Positions 43,772-50,079 of a DNA stretch of 50,079 nucleotides are shown piece after piece. Where the stretch lies: the NCBI GenBank assembly GCA_027531445.1, contig JAPZRK010000070.1:1-50079 (forward strand), written 5' to 3'. This DNA is from Leptospira sp. (GTDB lineage Bacteria; Spirochaetota; Leptospiria; Leptospirales; Leptospiraceae). Below the pieces are notes generated by a model. It did not search any database, was not told where the DNA came from, and saw only the letters and a program-made list of their open reading frames with translations. Both the position numbers and the translations under genes were made by a program. Position 1 is the stretch's first letter. Every line of letters begins with the position of its first letter.

Positions 43772-45196
43772 ATGAACGACAAGTCAAAAAATAAGATTAG
43801 TGAACAGATGTTCTGGAATCTTCTGGATAGCTCACCGATACCATACATTTATGTGGATCCAAAATTGGAAATCCTCCGATTGAATGTTTCATTTCAATCT
43901 GCATTTGGATACTCCGAAGAGGACTTCTCTTCTTTGGATGGCTTTTGGCACCTTGCCTTTCCTTCTAAGATTGATTATGAATGGGCAACCAAAACATGGA
44001 TTCAAAATTTTCAGTTAATAACAACAGATCACAAGAATCAAACACCCGTTGAATTTGAAATAAACTGCAAAGATCAGTCAAAAAAAATAGTGTCAGTCAA
44101 CTTTTCCATATTAGAAGAAGAGAGTCCTGCTCCCTATATAATCATTCTATCTGATATCACGCAGATAAAGATTCAGCAAGAGAAAGATAGGCGAAATACT
44201 CAATTGTTAGAAGCATCACAAAGCATAGCTAAGGTGGGAGGATGGGAAGTTGATGTTGATTCAGGCGAACTTTTTTGGACCAACGAAACATATCAAATTC
44301 ATGACTTGGATCCAACTAAATTTGATCCCCTAGTAGATTCTGCTATTGACTTTTATCTTCCCGACTCGCAAACCAAAATCAAAACTGCGATTGACAAAGC
44401 CATTCAAGATTGTGTGGGATACGATTTGGAATTAGAACTGAACACAGCCAAAAATCGTCAGATATTTGTCCGATCAACATGTGAGGTGACTGAATTTGAG
44501 GGTAAGAGTAAAAAATTAACGGGCATTTTTCAGGACATAACAGACCAAAAGCAAAAAGAAGCTTTAATAAAAAATTTACTTAACGAAAAAGAGATGATAC
44601 TGAAAGAAGTGCACCATCGTATCAAAAACAATATGAATACGATCTCGAGCCTTCTCGACATGCAAGCCCATCATATACAAAATCAGGAGATTAGGACAAT
44701 ATTAGCGGACGCTGTGTCACGTATTCATAGTATGATGGTCTTATATGACAAATTGTATCTTTCCAAAAATCAAAATTCCGTATCTCTAAAAGAGTATCTA
44801 CCAACACTACTAACGGAAATCATACGAATTTTCTCTTCAAACAAATCCATCGAATTGGTTTTAGACATTGATGATTTGGTTTTGACTCCTCGATACCTCA
44901 GTCCAATGGGCATTATGTTAAACGAACTCATTACTAATTCCCTGAAGTATGCCTTTCGTAGCAGATCTGGAGGAAAGATCTTTGTCGAAGCAAAACAAAG
45001 TAACATCGGTATCTATTTCTCCTACTCAGACGACGGTCCAGGTTATCCTGATTTTACAATTATAGATAAGTCAAACGGATTTGGATTTACTCTCATACGA
45101 CTCATCGCCAAACAATTGAGGACAGACATCAATTTCAGGGAAAAGTCAGGCAGAACAGAGGTAATATTAGAATTTCCCTGTTCAGACCTTAGGTGA
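43772..45196 (+). CDS. PAS-PAS sensor histidine kinase (HisKA_2 type)
   Basis: A 474-residue cytoplasmic kinase with no membrane helix. PAS domains are at about 10-125 and 140-260 (the second ends in LTGIFQDITDQKQKE). The dimerisation domain is of the HisKA_2 type, with the phospho-accepting His in LKEVHHRIKNNMNTISSLLD, followed by HATPase_c with NELITNSLKYAF, DDGPGYPDF and GFGFTLIRLIAKQL. HisKA_2 kinases often regulate the general stress response or light responses. No response regulator is adjacent. It is divergent from the ATP-grasp gene across 98 bp. Confidence 0.92.
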   Translation: MNDKSKNKISEQMFWNLLDSSPIPYIYVDPKLEILRLNVSFQSAFGYSEEDFSSLDGFWHLAFPSKIDYEWATKTWIQNFQLITTDHKNQTPVEFEINCKDQSKKIVSVNFSILEEESPAPYIIILSDITQIKIQQEKDRRNTQLLEASQSIAKVGGWEVDVDSGELFWTNETYQIHDLDPTKFDPLVDSAIDFYLPDSQTKIKTAIDKAIQDCVGYDLELELNTAKNRQIFVRSTCEVTEFEGKSKKLTGIFQDITDQKQKEALIKNLLNEKEMILKEVHHRIKNNMNTISSLLDMQAHHIQNQEIRTILADAVSRIHSMMVLYDKLYLSKNQNSVSLKEYLPTLLTEIIRIFSSNKSIELVLDIDDLVLTPRYLSPMGIMLNELITNSLKYAFRSRSGGKIFVEAKQSNIGIYFSYSDDGPGYPDFTIIDKSNGFGFTLIRLIAKQLRTDINFREKSGRTEVILEFPCSDLR

Positions 45197-45203
45197 AATT
45201 CAA

Positions 45204-46451
45204 TTAAAAACGCTGGTTAACTCCTATACTAATCCAAAATAAATTGCGTGGTATGTTTTGGGATTGGTATAAATCGCGAGCGAGTACGGTAACTGCCTCC
45301 GGAGCATTTTGTTGATTGATTGACTGATACACTAGTTCGTTGGCATACCCAAACAAACGTGATGGATCTACGGTCCGACCATCTCGTTCAGATAGATTGG
45401 TAACTGCGGCTGAGTCTTGTGAATTTGTATAAAAAAATCTTTCATTGTCATACAAATAGATATCGGGTCGATAAACGTGATTGAGTGAAAGGAAGTAATC
45501 ATTCACCTCAAATTGTGCGTTATTTGTTACATCATTGACGCCAGATTTTTGAGAAATGTAGTTATTTGCCCATTGGTATCCAATACTACTACTCATATTT
45601 AACTGTATGAGTTTTTCTTTGAAAAAAGTATGTGAAATGGAAAATGAAGTATATTGATTCCCATACCCTCCAGCATCATCAGAAGACGTCTGTTTAAATG
45701 TTTGAATCGTGGGAGCTAAACTTTGTTGAAAAAAAGGCAATTCCCACCAAATAAAGAATTCATTCCATGTATACTTTGCCGCTCTATCTTTCTTAAAATA
45801 CCACCATGACCCAACTGTAAACTTACCAATTTTATTTGTTTCGATTTCATAGGCAAAGGTTGTAAACAAACCATCTGTTCTACCCATTCCATTTTTTTCA
45901 TTGTACGTCTTAACTCGAGATGGATTTACAGCACATTGATTGCCTTCGATTGATTGGGGTAAGTCAGGACTACATTTATCGTTGTATACTCCATTGTTCG
46001 GATCAAAAAACAAAGAATGACCTTTTTGATCCGGAAAAATATTGCCAGCCATCAAACGTTCGTTTAATCGATTTAAGTCTACAGATGGACCTCCCGAAAA
46101 AGATTGTATCCTTTGGTCTGTATCTCTATCAGATCGATTCTGCAATGCGATATTTCCCTCCAATTCGAAAAAGAAACCCGAGTGATGGCTTACTCTTGCA
46201 TTAGGAACATAGGTAAAAGATTGAGAAATTTCCTTATAACTCTCGTTATTGCGACGTGAAAGGTAATCCCCTCCAAAACTTTGTCCACGCCAAATCCAAT
46301 CAGAGGCAATTTCATGAGTGACATCAATATTGACTTTAGTTTCATCGTCTTCTGTTTCTACCTTTGTTGGCTTAGGCGAGGAATATACCTCACTAAACGT
46401 GGAAAGTAAGATCACAAAAATAATCAAAACGAGTGAAAGAATCTGAGCCAT
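45204..46451 (-). CDS. Outer-membrane beta-barrel protein of unknown function
   Basis: A 415-residue protein with a signal peptide (SLVLIIFVILLSTFSEVYSS), then many alternating hydrophobic/polar strands with aromatic girdles (RVSHHSGFFFELEGNIAL, FTVGSWWYFKKD, LIQLNMSSSIGYQWANNY) and a final strand ending in Phe (NLFWISIGVNQRF). These are hallmarks of an outer-membrane beta-barrel in a diderm. Possibly a porin-like channel; no specific family was recognised. It is convergent with the PAS kinase, 7 nt between stops. Confidence 0.8.
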   Translation of the reverse strand: MAQILSLVLIIFVILLSTFSEVYSSPKPTKVETEDDETKVNIDVTHEIASDWIWRGQSFGGDYLSRRNNESYKEISQSFTYVPNARVSHHSGFFFELEGNIALQNRSDRDTDQRIQSFSGGPSVDLNRLNERLMAGNIFPDQKGHSLFFDPNNGVYNDKCSPDLPQSIEGNQCAVNPSRVKTYNEKNGMGRTDGLFTTFAYEIETNKIGKFTVGSWWYFKKDRAAKYTWNEFFIWWELPFFQQSLAPTIQTFKQTSSDDAGGYGNQYTSFSISHTFFKEKLIQLNMSSSIGYQWANNYISQKSGVNDVTNNAQFEVNDYFLSLNHVYRPDIYLYDNERFFYTNSQDSAAVTNLSERDGRTVDPSRLFGYANELVYQSINQQNAPEAVTVLARDLYQSQNIPRNLFWISIGVNQRF

Positions 46452-46588
46452 AGATAACAGAATACGATATTTTTATTCGCCACTTTTATTTCTAATCATT
46501 GTTTAGACAAGCGACTACCAAATATAACCCGAATTAATTTCTTAGAATTCATTACTCAATGAAAAAGAATTTTTCAGCGAACCTCTCT

Positions 46589-47722
46589 TTACACTACGAT
46601 TTGAGGCACCCTACCAATTCCTGTTTTGCGATCTAAATAATTGCCTAATAGACCGTATCCACCCAAAAGCCCGAAATAGAAAATCAGAGCGAATTGCAAA
46701 TCTATTTTAGTAGAAAAACGGATTAATGCTAACGAAAGTGTTACCAATACAATCAATATAACTATACTAACAATCTTTTGAAGGTTGGAAAGGGAAACAT
46801 AATGAATCTTTGGTGCCAATGCAGAAGACGACCTCTGATTTGGCATACTCATGTTAATGTTAGACATATAATCCGGCTTAGAGATGAGAGCCTTGAATTT
46901 GAGTGAAATGGAGATGGGAGCGCGAAATAGACTAATCATCTCTCCAAATACATGAAGATTGGCTCGAATGGGATTGAAAGTTTTGAGTGGTTTGACAATG
47001 CCATAGACAGGCTCCTCTTTTTCTTCTTCGAACGTTCCGAAAATTCTATCCCAAAAAATAAATACACCGGCATAGTTTTTATCTAAGTATTTGGGGTTTC
47101 TTGCGTGATGAACTCTATGGTGGGACGGAGTGACGAAGAGATACTCAATCCAATGAGGCAAACGATTAAAAAATCGAGTATGCACCCAAAATTGGTAAAA
47201 TCGATTCAGAGCATCAGTAAGAAGTAATACCGTCCATGGTACATTTAACATTGCGAACACCATATAAAAACAAAGTGTGATTGCATTTCTAAGGAATGAT
47301 TGCCTTAAAGCAACCGTTAAATTATACTCTTGGCTTGAATGGTGCGCCACGTGAGATGCCCAAAGAATACTAATCTCGTGGGAAAAGCGATGGCTCCAAT
47401 AAAATAAAAAATCGAGCAAAATGAAAATGGTAAGCCATGATGCTAATGCCTGAATATTTTCCAAAATATCTCTTTGGAAAGTAAAATGAAATAGTTTCGA
47501 AGGAAGAAAGCTGGATAAGGAATACTTGAGGGAAATGTTTTCGTAAATATGCATCATGAGGATCAAAACGAAGATATCTGTCAATCGACTGATAATTCCC
47601 AAACTCATATCCGAAATCGTATCGGGGATAGAATAGAAATTCTTTTTATAGAATAAATTAAACACAACTTCGATTACGATGAAAAAAATAAAGAACGGAA
47701 TTAACATTTCTATAAAGTTCAT
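46589..47722 (-). CDS. Sterol desaturase/fatty acid hydroxylase family protein
   Basis: A 377-residue membrane protein with several hydrophobic segments and the eight-histidine diiron signature of the superfamily: HRFSH (131-135), HVAHHS (144-149), a single His in FWVHTRFF, and HHRVHH (about 202-207). Members hydroxylate or desaturate lipids, sterols or alkylglycerols. The ~120-residue C-terminal extension with two hydrophobic stretches is not part of the catalytic domain. It is not in an obvious operon. The substrate is unknown; bacterial membrane lipid is the most likely. Confidence 0.92.
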   Translation of the reverse strand: MNFIEMLIPFFIFFIVIEVVFNLFYKKNFYSIPDTISDMSLGIISRLTDIFVLILMMHIYENISLKYSLSSFLPSKLFHFTFQRDILENIQALASWLTIFILLDFLFYWSHRFSHEISILWASHVAHHSSQEYNLTVALRQSFLRNAITLCFYMVFAMLNVPWTVLLLTDALNRFYQFWVHTRFFNRLPHWIEYLFVTPSHHRVHHARNPKYLDKNYAGVFIFWDRIFGTFEEEKEEPVYGIVKPLKTFNPIRANLHVFGEMISLFRAPISISLKFKALISKPDYMSNINMSMPNQRSSSALAPKIHYVSLSNLQKIVSIVILIVLVTLSLALIRFSTKIDLQFALIFYFGLLGGYGLLGNYLDRKTGIGRVPQIVV

Positions 47723-48459
47723 AATGGTATTAGAGATTTGTATGTTTTAAAAGTTTGTCTTCTCTTTTCTTTATGGAATGGCACTTAGCAACTATTTTTT
47801 TGTCGAATGCAATGCATTGATTTATCATCCGATTTACATAGAAATCAAAACAAGGTCAACTATCAAAGGCATTAGAAGATTTAAAACGTAATTGATGAAT
47901 TGGAAATTTTGGACCAATCCAGGAAGAATGGAAAAATTATAGCCAGCTCGTGAAAAATAGATGCCGCCGTCACCTAACTTATAAATCTATGACATCTTGG
48001 CAGTAGACTCCAACAAAGCTCAAGAATTTCTTGCGAAAAGAATTTGGGAAAAGCCTCCTGGAATCTAAAATTGAAAAGTTTATTTACCTAAAGGTAGAAG
48101 ACTTCATCGACTTCTTCATTCACAATCGAACTGATTCTCCACAAACCAAGAGATGGAAACTGCTATCTATAATTCACTAATATGTTTGCTGGTTTTTACC
48201 ACACCTATTCCTGGAAGAAAAGCGCGTAAGTGAGAAACTTTCTTTTACACTTATTCTTATTATTTGCAATCGTCTCTAAAGCAATCTCTTCTATAAAAGT
48301 AAGGGATTCTTTATGTCCTCGTTGGCAACGAATCATAGCTTTTTGGAATATTGTATTTGTAAATCACACGATTTCTGTGATTTCTCTTTGTCTTTTTCTC
48401 TTCAAAATCGTTACCGATTGCGTCATGCGTATAACCTAACCAAATTTTTGTTCAATATT
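47723..48459. other. Gene-poor stretch with decayed coding remnants
   Basis: About 740 bp lie between two minus-strand genes. No intact gene is convincing. A short GTG frame at 48230-48439 has a hydrophobic stretch but no clear start signal. The palindrome CAATGCATTG lies near 47810. Segments in several frames read like remnants of proteins broken by stops and frameshifts, most clearly at 48007-48180 (next entry). No tRNA or terminator was found. Confidence 0.5.
48007..48180 (+). pseudogene. Probable remnant of a tyrosine recombinase/integrase N-terminal domain
   Basis: One frame reads NFLRKEFGKSLLESKIEKF, then YLKVEDFIDFFIH, then SPQTKRW-KLLSII, and stops at 48178. This follows the pattern of the SAM-like N-terminal domain of phage or IS-type integrases (FL-RFG, L--EDV--F, SP-T---L-S). 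An upstream in-frame stop (48004) and lack of any catalytic domain show it is a decayed fragment; a neighbouring frame may continue it for about 20 codons. Identification is tentative. Confidence 0.35.
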
Positions 48460-49053
48460 TTAGTTTTGGCTGGGCTTTGAGTCAGCCCACCTATCGCATG
48501 TAAATTCGCTAGAGTTAACAAATTTATCTCGATCTGGTCTTTGTAACCAATAGCATTCGGAATCCTTTTGGCTTCCAGGCCACATTTCGATTTCTAAACT
48601 GCCAGGAGGCATATGATGAAATCTTCCGATGACATTATCCCCATTCTCAGATCGTACCGAGTGATCGATTATGTAATCTTGAACAACGCCCTTGTCTAAA
48701 AAAACAACCAATACTAGCATTTCCTTTCTTACGTAACTTTTCAGATTACCATCTTCTTGCTTGTCAAATGTAGTATTTAAGTATTCGAAAATCCGACTAA
48801 CAGGAAAACTCTTACCGAAGAGCTTTTTGTTTATCCTCCTTTTAAAAGTTAGAATTGTAGAAGGTCCTTCTGGATACATTTCCCGTAGATTGCTTTCCGT
48901 AGTCTCTCCAGGAATAGGAAGTTTGCTACCGTCAAAATGGAATTTATCATGCTTATATTTATGTTCCTCTGCTTCAGAGTAGATTACAGGCTTCGGTTTA
49001 CATAAGAGGATCAATAAAAAGCATAACACATAATAGAAATTTCTAATTTTCAT
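48460..49053 (-). CDS. Lipoprotein of unknown function
   Basis: A 197-residue protein with signal YVLCFLLILLC (lipobox LILLC, Cys18) and a small mature domain. LPIPGETTESNLREMYPEGP followed by a strand-rich stretch (MLVLVVFLDKGVVQDYIIDHS) loosely recalls BamE/SmpA-like lipoproteins of outer-membrane assembly, but key positions were not verifiable. The C-terminus has two Cys (ECYW, FTCDRW) that might form a disulfide. Its ATG overlaps the stop of a small upstream gene as ATGA. Confidence 0.7.
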   Translation of the reverse strand: MKIRNFYYVLCFLLILLCKPKPVIYSEAEEHKYKHDKFHFDGSKLPIPGETTESNLREMYPEGPSTILTFKRRINKKLFGKSFPVSRIFEYLNTTFDKQEDGNLKSYVRKEMLVLVVFLDKGVVQDYIIDHSVRSENGDNVIGRFHHMPPGSLEIEMWPGSQKDSECYWLQRPDRDKFVNSSEFTCDRWADSKPSQN

Positions 49054-49238
49054 CGTTGATTCCCAAGGACTGTACGCACATCGCCAATATATTGGTAGTA
49101 TGGATGACGGCCGCCACTCCCAGTTGATACATCGTATCCATTTTGACGACCTGATCCATTTCCACTTCCATTGATTGGCTGAATAATTTTATCTAGTCTA
49201 TTTGTTATCTTTCTGCACAGCAATGATTGCATTTCCAC
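49050..49238 (-). CDS. Small 62-residue protein of unknown function
   Basis: The GTG start is preceded by AGGAG at a 6-nt spacing, and the stop overlaps the ATG of the following lipoprotein gene as ATGA. Both features favour a real coupled gene. The sequence contains a Gly/Ser/Asn-rich middle (INGSGNGSGRQNGY) and ends GDVRTVLGNQR. No family was recognised, and it could be the 3' remnant of a longer repetitive protein. Confidence 0.42.
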   Translation of the reverse strand: MEMQSLLCRKITNRLDKIIQPINGSGNGSGRQNGYDVSTGSGGRHPYYQYIGDVRTVLGNQR

Positions 49239-49475
49239 AAATGACTCCTATTGGCTATGGCAAACTAAATTGGACGCTTTTCCGGTCCGCGGGCGAACCA
49301 TTCCACCTAATACGGCACTACTTTAGTTCGCTCAAATTCATTGAAGTATAAAAAAAGTTACCCGGCAACCTGCGCAGCGACCCATCGGGAGCGAGCAGGC
49401 GACTTTTGCGGGCGAAGCAGCGTTAGCGTAGCAAAAAGTCGCGGACGGCAGCCGCAAACACAGAGCACCCACAAA

Positions 49476-49505
49476 CAAAAAAAGCGTTCACCTAAGTAAA
49501 CGCTT
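49476..49505 (-). terminator. Minus-strand intrinsic terminator, first copy
   Basis: On the minus strand AAGCGTTTAC-TTAG-GTGAACGCTT forms a 10-bp stem (one G-U pair) and runs into seven T residues. It is a strong rho-independent terminator for transcription coming from the right. Confidence 0.85.
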
Positions 49506-49642
49506 CCTTAAACAATAATGACGAACAAAGGCAACCTGCGCAGCGACCCATAGGGAGCGAGCAGGCAACTTTTGCGGGCGAAGCAGCGTTAGCGTAGCAA
49601 AAAGTCGCGGACGGCAGCCGTAAACATAGAGCACCCACAAAC

Positions 49643-49671
49643 AAAAAAAGCGTTCACATAAGTAAACGCTT
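49643..49671 (-). terminator. Minus-strand intrinsic terminator, second copy
   Basis: Same 10-bp stem and T-run as the first copy, with a loop change (TTAT for TTAG). Confidence 0.85.
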
Positions 49672-49695
49672 CCTCAAACAATAATGACGAACAAA

Positions 49696-49754
49696 GGCAA
49701 CGTCCTACTTCCACCCCCAGACGCTTTTCCGCTCCGCGGGCGTCTGTCCCAGTC
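49696..49754 (-). other. Segment resembling the 3' end of 5S rRNA with an expanded helix (also at 50021-50079)
   Basis: On the minus strand the segment reads GACTGGGAC, a CAGACGC...GCGTCTG hairpin, then GGGGTGGAAGTAGGACGTTGCC-like sequence, which resembles helix IV/loop E and the 3' end of bacterial 5S rRNA (E. coli: GAGAGTAGGGAACTGCC). A terminator follows downstream, as expected. The universal 5S core (CCATNCCGAAC) is not found on the same strand, so this is a partial or pseudo copy here. The second copy runs off the window and might belong to an intact 5S gene. Confidence 0.35.
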
Positions 49755-49872
49755 CTGCTCCCTATGGGTCGCAGGCCTATTATTTCGCGAACCATTCCAC
49801 CTAACATGGAAGTAGTTTTGTTCGCTCAAATTCATTTAAATATAAGAGAAGTGCGAACCCGCAACCTTCGGA

Positions 49873-49904
49873 AGAATTAGAGCAAGACACCTTGCTCTAA
49901 TTCT
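49873..49904. repeat. 14-bp perfect hairpin in the long repeat unit
   Basis: AGAATTAGAGCAAG and CTTGCTCTAATTCT form a perfect 14-bp stem around ACAC. A second hairpin (GGGAC...GTCCC, 49910-49935) follows. Together they take the place occupied by the GACTTTTGC hairpin in the 166-bp units. Confidence 0.8.
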
Positions 49905-49968
49905 GAGAAAGGGACCGCGTATTCCGCGAGTCCCGGACGGCAGCCGTAAACACAGAGCACCCACAAAC

Positions 49969-49998
49969 AAAAAAAGCGCTCACATCAGTAAGCGCTTT
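49969..49998 (-). terminator. Minus-strand intrinsic terminator, third copy, with compensatory change
   Basis: The stem is AAGCGCTTAC/GTGAGCGCTT. Compared with copies 1 and 2, a T:A pair has become C:G on both arms together, which keeps the stem intact and points to selection for the RNA structure. Confidence 0.85.
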
Positions 49999-50079
49999 CT
50001 TTAACAATAATGACTAACCCGGCAACGTCCTACTTCCACCCCCAGACGCTTTTCCGCTCCGCGGGCGTCTGTCCCAGTC

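Larger units (their letters stand above)
49364..49695. repeat. Two 166-bp tandem repeats
   Basis: Units 49364-49529 and 49530-49695 differ at 6 of 166 positions (about 96% identical) by direct comparison. Each contains a CCTGC...GCAGG stem around a GACCCAT-GGGA core and a GACTTTTGC...GCAAAAAGTC hairpin (for example 49401-49440), then the shared terminator block. Confidence 0.9.
49273..50079. repeat. Composite repeat array with hairpin modules, continuing beyond the window
   Basis: About 800 bp of repeats with no convincing gene; frames in it are spurious. Structure: a partial unit at 49273-49350; two near-identical 166-bp tandem units, 49364-49529 and 49530-49695; a longer 325-bp unit at 49696-50020; and the beginning of another at 50021, whose first 59 bases are identical to those at 49696. 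Each complete unit shares a terminal block of about 85 bp (GGACGGCAGCCG through the terminator to AATAATGAC) and differs in the hairpins placed before it. Part of the longer unit repeats a segment of the first (CGAACCATTCCACCTAA at 49294 and 49788). Local GC is higher than in the flanking genes. Confidence 0.88.

Noticed and set aside
48230..48439. 69-codon GTG-started frame with a hydrophobic stretch
   Set aside because: Poor start signal, inside a decayed region, no recognisable protein features.
49589..49807. 72-codon minus-strand frame in the repeat array
   Set aside because: It runs across hairpins, the second terminator region and the 5S-like segment; the frame changes between repeat copies, so it is not a gene.
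49788..49830. Plus-strand similarity to the 5S rRNA core (CCATTCC...GGAAGTA)
   Set aside because: It is on the opposite strand to the 5S-like 3' ends and is not conserved in the other copy (49294-49336), so it is probably chance.
1..50079. CRISPR array, tRNA genes or intact insertion sequences
   Set aside because: No regularly spaced direct repeats of CRISPR type, no cloverleaf-like sequence and no intact transposase were recognised by reading; a tRNA scan was not possible.

Overview
The window is best explained as a stretch of a spirochaete chromosome, most likely a Leptospira and plausibly a free-living, saprophyte-type one. The grounds are the RecA sequence type, many lipoproteins with short spirochaete-style lipoboxes, a 7TMR-DISM/PP2C signalling protein, a DUF1577/PilZ-type protein (a family I know from Leptospira), moderate-to-low GC, and compact gene packing with convergent genes whose stop codons touch or overlap. 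The genus is inferred from family knowledge; no database search was run. The left end cuts into a class III nucleotidyl cyclase. The right end cuts into a repeat array.

Layout. 0-3 kb: cyclase C-terminus, a convergent Xer-type recombinase, and recA with a long leader, a palindrome, a possible 38-codon leader ORF and a strong terminator. 3-11.7 kb: a secreted or lipoprotein-like protein, an aldo/keto reductase, a lipoprotein, a heat-shock clpB under a near-perfect CIRCE (HrcA) operator, and a TPM-domain membrane protein followed by a 7TM/PP2C phosphatase. 11.7-21.8 kb: seven co-directional minus-strand genes. In transcription order they are a DsbA-like lipoprotein, a discoidin/NADase-type glycan-binding lipoprotein, a lipoprotein with a Cys-X-Cys/His cluster, a histidine kinase, a fused and circularly permuted FAD reductase plus membrane 4Fe-4S protein, a P-type cation ATPase and a patatin-like protein. 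21.9-32.9 kb: a small secreted protein, an AdiA-type arginine decarboxylase with speD (polyamine synthesis), a large membrane protein of unknown function, the DUF1577/PilZ-like protein, an Old Yellow Enzyme, a renalase-like flavoprotein and two unknown exported or membrane proteins.

33-43.7 kb is the most coherent functional block. A ydcSTUV putrescine-type ABC importer (minus) is divergent from gabD-gabT-patD (plus), which together give uptake and degradation of putrescine and 4-aminobutyrate. It is followed by a soluble chemoreceptor-like protein with its domains in reversed order (signalling hairpin first, Cache-like sensor last) and by an ATP-grasp ligase with permuted motif order that recalls glutathionylspermidine synthase-type enzymes. 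With the AdiA/SpeD pair 8-10 kb upstream, this suggests a polyamine synthesis, uptake, catabolism and possibly sensing neighbourhood.

43.7-50.1 kb: a PAS/HisKA_2 histidine kinase, an outer-membrane beta-barrel, a sterol-desaturase-type hydroxylase, a gene-poor segment with an apparent integrase remnant, a small gene overlapping a lipoprotein gene, and a complex array of repeats. The array has two 166-bp tandem copies plus a longer variant. Each copy carries a minus-strand intrinsic terminator, exchangeable hairpin modules, and in two places a segment resembling the 3' end of 5S rRNA.
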